A stretch of DNA of 5,899 nt from an uncultured Erysipelotrichaceae bacterium (GTDB lineage: Bacteria; Bacillota_I; Bacilli_A; RF39; UBA660), in the NCBI GenBank assembly GCA_902782915.1, contig CACZOV010000103.1, positions 1 through 5,899 on the forward strand, given 5' to 3'. Positions 1 through 5,898 of this stretch are shown in pieces; positions within the stretch are counted from its first letter, which is position 1; each line of letters begins with the position of its first letter. The notes under the pieces are model-generated. The model saw nothing but the letters and a program-made list of their open reading frames with translations. It was not told where the DNA came from and did no database searches. The position numbers and the translations under genes were made by a program.

Positions 1-792
1 GGAGATATAAGAAGGGTATTGATTGCTATGTCTGAAACTGAAGATATAGTAGGAGAGCTTGTAAACTATAGATTTAATACAACAAGTGATTTAGACGGAC
101 ATACAGTTGGTAATTTATTATTAACTGCTGCTTCAAATATAAATGGAAACATGAGTAGAGGTATCAAAAGTTTATCTAAAGTTTTAAATTTAAAAGGAAA
201 AGTTATTCCTTTATCTGAAGAAAGTGAAATAACTTTAATGGCTGAGATGGAAGATTCATCTATTGTTGAAGGAGAGCACAATATAACTCAGTGTAGTAAA
301 AAAATTAAAAGAGTTTTTTATAAAAAAGAACCTAAAGTAAGTAAAGATGCTATAAAAGCAATACGGGATGCTGATTTAATAGTTCTTAGTATGGGAAGTA
401 TTTATACCAGTATTATTCCTAATTTGATCTGTAAAGAAATTAAAACAGCAATTGATTCATCAAAAGCTGATATTATGTATGTATGTAATATTGTAACTCA
501 ACCAGGAGAAACAGATGATTTTAAAGCAAGTGATCATATTAATTTATTAAATAGTTATTTAGGAGAAAAAAAGATAAAAGTTGGTATTTTTAATAAAGAA
601 GAAATGGATCCATTACTAGTAAAAAAATATGAAACAGAAGAACAAAAAGATCCAGTTATTTTAGATAAAGAAAACTTAAATAATATAGAAATAATAGAAG
701 ATGATTTAATTGAAAGTCGCGAGGGAGTTTTTAGACATGATACAATAAGACTAGGTTTTCAAATACTTGCATATTTATTAAATAAAAAGTAG
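1..792 (+). CDS. yvcK: YvcK/CofD-like gluconeogenesis factor, 5'-truncated by window edge
   Basis: The reading frame is open from base 1 and begins G-D-I-R-R-V-L-I-A-M-S, matching the family's GDxRNVLxALS segment. About the first 53 residues, with the Rossmann glycine loop, therefore lie outside the window; 263 residues are present against a usual total near 317. Other family landmarks (fragment numbering) are DGHTVGNLLL at 32-41, MEDSSIVEGE at 83-92, KKIKRVF at 100-106, GSIYTSIIPN at 132-141 and NIVTQPGET-DDFKASDHI at 163-180. YvcK binds UDP-sugars. In Bacillus it is needed for growth on gluconeogenic carbon sources and for normal cell-wall synthesis and shape; it acts in the cytoplasm. An apparent TTG at base 19 is internal and not the start. 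The stop TAG at 790-792 overlaps the next gene's ribosome site. One oddity is that the family's GPGSLYTS motif reads SMGSIYTS here. Identification is firm. Confidence 0.95.
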   Translation, partial: GDIRRVLIAMSETEDIVGELVNYRFNTTSDLDGHTVGNLLLTAASNINGNMSRGIKSLSKVLNLKGKVIPLSEESEITLMAEMEDSSIVEGEHNITQCSKKIKRVFYKKEPKVSKDAIKAIRDADLIVLSMGSIYTSIIPNLICKEIKTAIDSSKADIMYVCNIVTQPGETDDFKASDHINLLNSYLGEKKIKVGIFNKEEMDPLLVKKYETEEQKDPVILDKENLNNIEIIEDDLIESREGVFRHDTIRLGFQILAYLLNKK

Positions 793-796
793 GTGA
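791..796 (+). promoter_or_regulatory. Ribosome binding site fused to the yvcK stop codon
   Basis: AGGTGA lies four bases before the ATG at 801 and shares its first two bases with the yvcK TAG stop (790-792). A ribosome ending yvcK would sit on this site, which favours translational coupling to the downstream 157-residue gene. Confidence 0.8.
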
Positions 797-800
797 TATA

Positions 801-1274
801 ATGAAAAGAGTTAGTGTTGGTAAATTTATAGGTTTTATTGGACTATGTATTTTTGTTGTTGGTATTAGCTACATTGTAACAAAATATTTAGACAAGAATT
901 TATATTTAAATACTAATCTTTTAGTAACATTTGAAGATACTAGGGAGTTTACTATTGAAAACATGAATAAAATGTCTAAAGAAGAAGCAGAAAAAGAATA
1001 TCCAAATAAATTTACAGTTGAAAATAAAAGTTTAAAGAATGTAGAATATACTATTCTTTTAAAAGAAATTAGTCCATCTTCTAAAGAAAAAATAAATTAT
1101 ATTTTGTATTTAAATGATAAAGAAGTTAAGGAAGGAAAACTATCAGAAATAGATGATGTTTTATATACAACTTCTATTTCATTAAAAAAAACAGATACTT
1201 ATAAATTATATTTGTATTATAGAGAAACAGATGATTCAGAATTTAAATACTCTATAGAAATAACCTCAAAGTAG
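801..1274 (+). CDS. Hypothetical single-pass membrane protein, probable Ig-like outer domain
   Basis: I do not recognise this 157-residue protein. The N-terminus K2-R3 is followed by a hydrophobic segment at about 9-28 (glycine- and isoleucine-rich), with no lipobox. This suggests a signal anchor with the remainder outside the membrane. Residues 46-68 are charged and probably helical. Residues 70-156 alternate polar and hydrophobic positions like a beta sandwich: FTVENKSLKNVEYTILL, then INYILYLND, then TYKLYLYYRE, then FKYSIEI. The N-K-S...Y-T-I-x-L pattern resembles small secreted Ig-like or TasA-like domains of Bacillota; this is a fold guess only. The ATG follows AGGTGA (791-796) at a 4-nt gap and lies 8 nt after yvcK, with dnaD 7 nt downstream, so co-transcription is very likely. 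It sits where whiA often follows yvcK but bears no resemblance to WhiA, which is a cytoplasmic DNA-binding protein. The gene call is firm; the function is unknown. Confidence 0.85.
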   Translation: MKRVSVGKFIGFIGLCIFVVGISYIVTKYLDKNLYLNTNLLVTFEDTREFTIENMNKMSKEEAEKEYPNKFTVENKSLKNVEYTILLKEISPSSKEKINYILYLNDKEVKEGKLSEIDDVLYTTSISLKKTDTYKLYLYYRETDDSEFKYSIEITSK

Positions 1275-1278
1275 GTGG
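1273..1278 (+). promoter_or_regulatory. Ribosome binding site fused to a stop codon, before dnaD
   Basis: AGGTGG lies three bases before the dnaD ATG at 1282 and shares its first two bases with the TAG stop of the preceding gene (1272-1274). It repeats the arrangement seen at the yvcK junction. Confidence 0.8.
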
Positions 1279-1281
1279 AAT

Positions 1282-1947
1282 ATGAATAAAACTAAATTAG
1301 AAAAAGCAATTGGAGATGGAAATATAGTAATTCCTCTTTATATTTTAAAATGTTTTAAACAATTAAATTTAACTATGGATGAATTCATGTTTTTGATGTA
1401 TTTATATAATAAACAAGATAAAATAGATTTCAATCCTGAAAAAATAGCAAGTGATATGAATATTGATTTAATGGAAGTAATGGGTTATATTTCAGTATTA
1501 TCTGATAAAGGGTATTTATCTCTTGATATATTAAAGTCTGAAAATAATATTTTAGAAGAAGTAATTAATTTATCTCATTTTTATGAAAAGATAAGTATGA
1601 TTCTTTTAAATAATAATGGAGAAGAAACTATAGAAAGTACGAATATTTTACAATATGTTGAAAGAGAACTTGGAAGAAGTATAAGTAATATTGAAATAGA
1701 AATGATTGAAGGATGGATAAAAAATAATATAAGTGAAGACTTAATTAAAGAAGCAATAAAAATTGCTATTAATGATGGGGTATATAGTCTAAAATATATT
1801 GATAGAATTTTATTTGATTGGAAAGCTAGAGGATATCGAGATCTTAATGATCTTCATCAAGAAATTAAAAATAATGATACTATAGAAAGTATTGATTTAG
1901 ATGCATGGAATTGGTTGGATGATGAAGAAGAATATATTACAAATTAA
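1282..1947 (+). CDS. dnaD: DnaD-family primosomal replication protein
   Basis: This 221-residue protein is close to the Bacillus DnaD length of about 232. Residues ~15-85 (IVIPLYILKCFKQLNL through SVLSDKGYLSL) fit the N-terminal winged-helix oligomerisation domain. Residues ~118-183 fit the DnaD/DnaB_2 C-terminal domain: EREL-GRSISNIEIEMIEGWI, then the signature Y172-x3-I-L-x2-W180 near its end. The acidic tail (WLDDEEEY) follows a short linker. DnaD works with DnaA, DnaB and DnaI to load the replicative helicase at oriC and in PriA-dependent restart; the C-terminal domain binds DNA. The start ATG lies just after AGGTGG (1273-1278), which shares bases with the preceding TAG stop. The 3' end overlaps nth by 29 nt. 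The dnaD-nth pairing is conserved in Bacillota and supports the call. Confidence 0.93.
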   Translation: MNKTKLEKAIGDGNIVIPLYILKCFKQLNLTMDEFMFLMYLYNKQDKIDFNPEKIASDMNIDLMEVMGYISVLSDKGYLSLDILKSENNILEEVINLSHFYEKISMILLNNNGEETIESTNILQYVERELGRSISNIEIEMIEGWIKNNISEDLIKEAIKIAINDGVYSLKYIDRILFDWKARGYRDLNDLHQEIKNNDTIESIDLDAWNWLDDEEEYITN

Positions 1948-2557
1948 TACTTATTTAGATGAATTATATCCAAATCCTTTATGTGAATTAAATTATAATA
2001 AAGATTACGAATTAGTTCTTGCAGTTATGCTATCCGCTCAAACAACAGATAAGGGAGTTAATAAAGTAACAAATATTTTGTTTTCAAAATATAATAGTTT
2101 AGAAAAGTTAAGAGATGCAGATATTTTTGAATTAAAAAATATAATTAGACCTATAGGTAATTTTAATAAAAAATCTAAAAATATTAAAGAAATATCTAAA
2201 TCTTTGTTAGAAAATTATAATGGAATTGTTCCTAAAACACATGAAGAGCTTGAAACTTTGAGTGGAATAGGTAGAAAAAGTGCTAATGTCATTCTAGGAG
2301 AACTTTTTAATATTCCATCATTTGCAGTAGATACTCATGTAATTAGAGTATCAAATAGATTAAATTTAGTATCAAGTAATGATCCATTAATTATTGAACA
2401 ACAGTTAATGAATTTATTTCCTAGAAAAACTTGGAATAAACTACACAAGCAATTTGTTTTATTTGGTAGATACCATTGTAAAGCTGTAAAACCAGATTGC
2501 TTGAATTGTAAATTAAAAAATATATGTCAAAATGTCTTAAAAGATCATACTAAATAA
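1919..2557 (+). CDS. nth: Endonuclease III, DNA glycosylase/AP lyase with Fe-S cluster
   Basis: This is a bifunctional base-excision repair enzyme that removes oxidised pyrimidines and cleaves the resulting abasic site. From an ATG at 1919 it is 212 residues. With this start the key residues fall exactly at E. coli numbering: catalytic Lys120 and the helix-hairpin-helix in LSGIGRKSANV, Asp138 in VDTHVIRV, and the [4Fe-4S] ligands C187-x6-C194-x2-C197-x5-C203. LSAQTTD near residue 40 matches the family's LSAQATD. An upstream in-frame ATG at 1901 would add six residues with no counterpart and is less likely; 1922 is an almost equal alternative. The Shine-Dalgarno is weak (GGA near 1907), and the start lies inside dnaD (29-nt overlap), so translation is probably coupled to dnaD. 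The 3' end overlaps the convergent gerB by 21 bp. Confidence 0.96.
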   Translation: MMKKNILQINTYLDELYPNPLCELNYNKDYELVLAVMLSAQTTDKGVNKVTNILFSKYNSLEKLRDADIFELKNIIRPIGNFNKKSKNIKEISKSLLENYNGIVPKTHEELETLSGIGRKSANVILGELFNIPSFAVDTHVIRVSNRLNLVSSNDPLIIEQQLMNLFPRKTWNKLHKQFVLFGRYHCKAVKPDCLNCKLKNICQNVLKDHTK

Positions 2558-3388
2558 AAAAATTAGAAAAGAAATAATTACTAAAGGAATAGTTAATTGT
2601 TTCTTTTTAAATTTACTTTTTAAAAGAAAATAAATTTGATAGTAAATAAGAAGAAGTAAGAAAAAGAAAAAATATAAATAATTTATGGTAAATATAATTT
2701 CAATTCTTTCTATAAAACCTAATAAATTTACTTTTTTAAATATATCAACATATGGATACTTTAAATAGTTTATTAGTACTCCTAAGATGGATGTACTTAA
2801 TAAATAGTTTAATATATTAAAACTTGATGATATCAGTAAATCTTTTATTTTAAATTTAGTATTTGTAGTTGGATAAACTAAAAAATAGCCATAAATTAAA
2901 GAAAGAGAATAAGTAATAGTATTAAAAAATAAATTATTTGTTGTAAGAATAAATTTATTAATATTATTTATTTTGACATAAAAAATTGCTAATAAAAGAC
3001 CTAATAAAGTTATAAAAAATAGAAAGTAAGACGATAATATAATAACTTTTATAATTGTATGATATCCTTTATTTCCTAAGAAAAAAATAGTTAAAAGAAG
3101 AGTAAAACCAATTATTATAATAGAATAATTTCTTAAAATATTATCTCCTATAAAATAGCTTATTTTATTTAAATAATAAGTAAGTAAAAAAATAGATAAG
3201 AAAAAGATAAAAAGTTTAGTTATTTTAAATCGATAAATATTTATTTTTTCAAAAAGTAAAATAGTAAAAAGTGATATAAGAGATCCAATTATTATTGATA
3301 AAAATGATAAATTATTATAATTTAATAAAAAAATTGCATGTAAGATAATAAAATACGCAATTCTATTTTCTAATTTGATTGGCTTCAT
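2537..3388 (-). CDS. gerB: Spore germination permease-like protein, GerAB/GerB family, short
   Basis: This 283-residue integral membrane protein is built almost entirely of Ile/Leu/Phe segments. I count about nine likely membrane spans, near 11-24, 28-46, 57-75, 86-104, 113-138, 155-173, 188-208, 230-256 and 266-283. The family assignment rests on the C-terminal motif YPYVDIFKKVNLLGFIERIE (211-230), which matches the 'fP.f...r.i...g.fiERie' block of spore germination permeases (APC-like GerAB). It also rests on its place in a ger operon. Family members are usually about 365 residues with ten or eleven spans, so this is reduced; the N-terminus is short and divergent. GerAB-type subunits form the germinant-binding part of the receptor in the spore inner membrane. 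The start is ATG at 3388, set by GAGGTGA two bases upstream. A GTG at 3394 lies within that ribosome site and is rejected. It overlaps gerC by 26 nt. Confidence 0.85.
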   Translation of the reverse strand: MKPIKLENRIAYFIILHAIFLLNYNNLSFLSIIIGSLISLFTILLFEKINIYRFKITKLFIFFLSIFLLTYYLNKISYFIGDNILRNYSIIIIGFTLLLTIFFLGNKGYHTIIKVIILSSYFLFFITLLGLLLAIFYVKINNINKFILTTNNLFFNTITYSLSLIYGYFLVYPTTNTKFKIKDLLISSSFNILNYLLSTSILGVLINYLKYPYVDIFKKVNLLGFIERIEIIFTINYLYFFFFLLLLIYYQIYFLLKSKFKKKQLTIPLVIISFLIFLFSMIF

Positions 3389-4253
3389 AATCACCTCTAA
3401 TTGTATTTTGAATAATAATATTTTTATTAGTAAAGTCTTTTATATTTTCTTTTAAAGATTCATTAAATAAAGTATTAAAATCTTTTTTAGTTAAATTACA
3501 ATTGTTTTTTGTAATATTAATCTCATTTGTTATTAAGATTTTATTATTAAATTCATTAGTATTAGATGATAAAACATTAAAATATATATAATCATCTTTA
3601 CATTTTAAATTTGATTTATATGAACCTATATTATTTAATAAATAGTTAATATATACTACTTGATCTGGTTTTATCAAAGTTTTTTTATTATGATAAAGTT
3701 TATTAACACCATTTATTTTTATTTTATCTTCTAGGATAATATTAGTTAAATAAATTGGCTTTTGCATAAAAAATGCTTCCATTAAATCAAACATAGTTGT
3801 ATAAATTGATTTACTAGTTTCTTCATTAATTTTAATTAAATTATTAATACTTTTACGATGTGAATTTTTTAATATTTCTTTTATATCTTTAGCAGTTACA
3901 ACTAAAAAGTCAGTTCTTGTATTTTTGTTATTTAAAAAGAAATTTATTATTTCCTTTAGATCATTTTCTTTAATAGATTCATCTATTATTAAAAGATCTA
4001 AATGTGATAAATATATTTTATAATCCAAAGTTAAACTTAATTTATCCATTATGTCAGGAATAGTTGATCCATATACTTCATAAAGCAAGGAATCTGAATT
4101 AATTTCATTTGATTCTAAAATAGATACTGTTAGTTTATAAGAGTCTTTTTTTTCTATTCCAATAGAATGAATTACTCCTAAAGAGTTTAATTCTGTATAA
4201 GAATTACAACCAGTTAATGTAAATATAATAATTAATATAATAACTTTTTTCAT
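3363..4253 (-). CDS. gerC: Spore germination lipoprotein, Ger(x)C family, C-terminally short
   Basis: The N-terminus is a lipoprotein signal peptide: K2-K3, a run of Ile/Leu, then lipobox L13-T14-G15-C16. The mature protein opens with SYTELNSLGVIHSIGIEKKDSYKLTVSIL (18-46), typical of the GerAC family. Further family features are YLSHLDLLIIDESI (81-94), NNKNTRTDFLVVTAKD-IKEIL (108-128) and KLYHNKKTL (185-193). The lipoprotein is anchored on the outer face of the spore inner membrane and is needed for receptor assembly. At 296 residues it is shorter than the usual ~370. It ends at DFTNKNIIIQNTIRGDYEANQIRK, roughly where the last domain begins, so much of the C-terminal domain and its conserved Trp-containing helix is missing. 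I see no continuation in another frame, since that DNA encodes gerB. Its ATG overlaps the gerA stop by one base (TAATG), with AGAGAGG just upstream. Confidence 0.9.
   Translation of the reverse strand: MKKVIILIIIFTLTGCNSYTELNSLGVIHSIGIEKKDSYKLTVSILESNEINSDSLLYEVYGSTIPDIMDKLSLTLDYKIYLSHLDLLIIDESIKENDLKEIINFFLNNKNTRTDFLVVTAKDIKEILKNSHRKSINNLIKINEETSKSIYTTMFDLMEAFFMQKPIYLTNIILEDKIKINGVNKLYHNKKTLIKPDQVVYINYLLNNIGSYKSNLKCKDDYIYFNVLSSNTNEFNNKILITNEINITKNNCNLTKKDFNTLFNESLKENIKDFTNKNIIIQNTIRGDYEANQIRK
3391..3397 (-). promoter_or_regulatory. Ribosome binding site deciding the gerB start
   Basis: The minus strand reads GAGGTGA, a strong Shine-Dalgarno match, followed by TT and then ATG at 3388. It overlaps a GTG at 3394 that would otherwise be called as the start, so it supports the ATG. 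The site lies inside the last codons of gerC, which constrains the gerC C-terminus and probably couples translation of the two genes. Confidence 0.85.
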
Positions 4254-5662
4254 TAATAACCTCTCTTTTTATTATTGCTTAGAATGGGATTTCTATATTT
4301 TTTCTTACTACTAATTTTAAAAAATGCATCTTTTTGTTCTTTAAAATTAATAGGTGCAAATGGATATAAGTAATCTTTGTTCATACTTTTAGCACTAGAA
4401 AGATTTGTAATTATTAAAATATTTCCAAGAAAAATTCCGTAAAAACCAAATATACTTGAAAGAATAATAAAGATGAATCGGTACCATCTAATTGAATTAA
4501 TTGCTTCAATACTTGACATTATCATTCCACTAATTGCACTAATTGCAACAACAATAATTAAAATAGGTGATACAATGCCTGCCTGAACAATAGCATCACC
4601 TAATACAATTCCTCCAAGAATAGAAATAGCACTTCCAATGGTTGATGGTATTCTAATATCACTTTCTCTTATAATTTCAAAGATAATAATCATTAAAATG
4701 CCTTCTAGAAAAGCTGGAAATGGAACATTTTGTCTTTGAAGACGAAAATTTAAGAGTAAATTAATTGGCATACTATCAGGATTATGAGTTGTTAATGAAA
4801 TATAGATAGCAGGTAATGAAATTGAAATAAGAAAAGCTATAAATCTTATAAACCTTATAAATGTTGTATTAATTTCTTTTTGATAGTAATCATCACTTGT
4901 ATGAAAGTAATCTAAAAAGAAAGTTGGTAAAATTAAAACTTCAGGACTGTTATCAACAATAAGTAAAATCTTTCCTTCTAAAAGAGAAAGAGAAGCAAGA
5001 TCTGGTCTTTCAGTAGATTTTAAAGTTGGGAAAAAACTTTTTGATGTATTTAAATATCGTTTTACATAATTAGAATCTATTATTCCATCAATATTAATTT
5101 CTTTAAGTTTTTTATCTGTTTTAGAAATAAGATCACTTTTACATATTCCATTTATATATAAAAGTCCAACTTTAGTTTTAGTATATCTCCCTAGTTCATA
5201 TGTTTTTACACATAAATTACTATCTTTAATTCTTCTTCTAATAAGTCCTAAATTAGTGTTATAGTGTTCTATAAAAGCATCCTTTGGACCAAGAATAGTT
5301 TTTTCATAATCAGCTTCCGTAACTCCTCTTGATAAATTGTTTCTTGTTTCAATACATAAAATGTTTTCATCTATTAATAAAATAGTAAATCCATTAAAAA
5401 GTCTTTCTTTTAAAGTTTTATAATCTTTTAAAAAACTAATATTATTAACAGGTAATAAGTTATAAATATAATTTATTAATTTAGTTTTATCTAAATAAGT
5501 TAAAGTAGTAAGTTTTTTTAAAATAAACTGATTAATATCACTTGCTGATGTAATTGTTTCAATATGAATTAAATAAATAGAATAGTTTGATAACTTAATT
5601 TCTTTTATAATCATATCATCAATATTTTCTTTTTCGTTTTTTAATAAATTTATATAGTTCAT
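4253..5662 (-). CDS. gerA: Spore germination receptor subunit GerA (GerAA-type)
   Basis: At 469 residues it is close to the GerAA norm of about 480. Residues 1-265 form the soluble part. This carries LGPKDAFIEHYNTNLGLIRRRIKDSNL (124-150), FPTLKSTERPD (211-221) and GKILLIVDNSPEVLILP (230-246), which are hallmark blocks of the PF03323 family. The membrane domain follows, with spans near 268-291, 315-332, 343-360, 363-384 and 395-418. It contains the conserved stretch IRIPSTIGSAISILGGIVLGDAIVQAGIVSP (336-366). The C-terminal YLYPFAPINF (431-440) is also typical, and a basic tail follows. GerA subunits assemble with GerB and GerC as a receptor in the spore inner membrane. Recent work on Bacillus GerA proposes that the A subunit oligomerises into an ion channel. 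The ATG at 5662 has AAGGA about 12 nt upstream; nearby upstream ATGs are out of frame. It is the first gene of the operon. Confidence 0.96.
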   Translation of the reverse strand: MNYINLLKNEKENIDDMIIKEIKLSNYSIYLIHIETITSASDINQFILKKLTTLTYLDKTKLINYIYNLLPVNNISFLKDYKTLKERLFNGFTILLIDENILCIETRNNLSRGVTEADYEKTILGPKDAFIEHYNTNLGLIRRRIKDSNLCVKTYELGRYTKTKVGLLYINGICKSDLISKTDKKLKEINIDGIIDSNYVKRYLNTSKSFFPTLKSTERPDLASLSLLEGKILLIVDNSPEVLILPTFFLDYFHTSDDYYQKEINTTFIRFIRFIAFLISISLPAIYISLTTHNPDSMPINLLLNFRLQRQNVPFPAFLEGILMIIIFEIIRESDIRIPSTIGSAISILGGIVLGDAIVQAGIVSPILIIVVAISAISGMIMSSIEAINSIRWYRFIFIILSSIFGFYGIFLGNILIITNLSSAKSMNKDYLYPFAPINFKEQKDAFFKISSKKKYRNPILSNNKKRGY

Positions 5663-5717
5663 AGATCATCATCTTCCTTATTATTATTTTCTAAATCAAA
5701 AAAATAATACTAAAGTA

Positions 5718-5764
5718 TTAATTGTTTAAAAATATGAATGTTTTTCATATTTTTAAACAATTAA
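5718..5764. repeat. Perfect 21-bp inverted repeat with 5-nt loop, upstream of gerA
   Basis: The left arm (5718-5738, beginning TTAATTGTTTAAAAATATG) and the right arm (5744-5764) are exact reverse complements around the loop TGTTT. It lies 56 to 102 nt upstream of the gerA ATG. On the minus strand the hairpin is followed by a second small inverted repeat (TAATAC..GTATTA at 5705-5720, sharing three bases with the big stem) and then a run of seven T. A minus-strand transcript could thus fold a terminator- or attenuator-like structure before gerA. It could also be a dimeric regulator's operator, or the end of an upstream minus-strand gene. The stem is nearly all A-T, so thermodynamic stability comes from its length. 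The decamer AAAATATGAA within each arm recurs once more at 5773-5782. Confidence 0.8.
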
Positions 5765-5780
5765 ATTATTATAAAATATG

Positions 5781-5808
5781 AAAAAAAATAAAATATTTTA
5801 TTTTTTTT
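5781..5808. terminator. Perfect 28-bp A/T palindrome, possible bidirectional terminator
   Basis: Eight A, then TAAAAT, meets its exact reverse complement ending in eight T, with the centre between 5794 and 5795. In RNA from either strand this would give an A/U hairpin with a U-run on its 3' side, a form seen for terminators in very AT-rich genomes. It lies 3 bp beyond the stop of a possible minus-strand gene end at 5812. With only A and T, such a palindrome can also arise from low complexity, so the function is uncertain. Confidence 0.35.
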
Positions 5809-5811
5809 AAA

Positions 5812-5898
5812 TTAATTTTTTTTTAGTATATTATAAAGAGAGATATATTTATATACTTTTCCTCTTGTTTTACCCCCAGTAATAAAATAGAAAAAGTA
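5812..5898 (-). CDS. Possible C-terminal end of an upstream gene, partial
   Basis: One minus-strand frame is open from the right edge for 28 codons to a TAA at 5814-5812, reading YFFYFITGGKTRGKVYKYIS and then LYNILKKN. The codons (AGA, GGA, ACA, GTA) match usage in the other genes. This stretch also has more G/C (5861-5880) than the A/T-only DNA next to it, and the 28-bp palindrome follows the stop. Against it, another frame is also open for 24 codons, and 28 codons is easily chance at this base composition. I recognise no family. If real, it would be co-directional with the ger operon. Confidence 0.3.
   Translation of the reverse strand, partial: YFFYFITGGKTRGKVYKYISLYNILKKN

Noticed and set aside
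66..281. Minus-strand open frame of 71 codons
   Set aside because: It lies wholly opposite the well-conserved yvcK coding sequence and resembles no family; it is a shadow frame.
1901..1918. Upstream ATG as the nth start
   Set aside because: It would add six residues (MHGIGW) without family counterpart. The ATG at 1919 places the catalytic and cluster residues exactly at E. coli numbering.
2558..3362. Many short A/T runs and near-palindromes within gerB and its surroundings
   Set aside because: They are explained by Ile/Leu/Phe/Asn/Lys codons in an AT-rich membrane protein gene. No repeat unit or array pattern was seen.
3392..3394. GTG as the gerB start
   Set aside because: It is part of the GAGGTGA ribosome site for the ATG at 3388 and has no spaced ribosome site of its own.
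5775..5810. SigG-type promoter for gerA (AAATA, 18 bp, CATATTT on the minus strand)
   Set aside because: A SigG promoter is expected for a ger operon, but both boxes are imperfect and overlap the A/T palindrome. The match is no better than chance at this composition.
5830..5858. Minus-strand promoter with TATAAT at 5835-5830
   Set aside because: The -10 hexamer is perfect but the -35 at 17-bp spacing (AAGTAT) is poor. In such AT-rich DNA TATAAT arises by chance, and it would lie inside the possible gene end.
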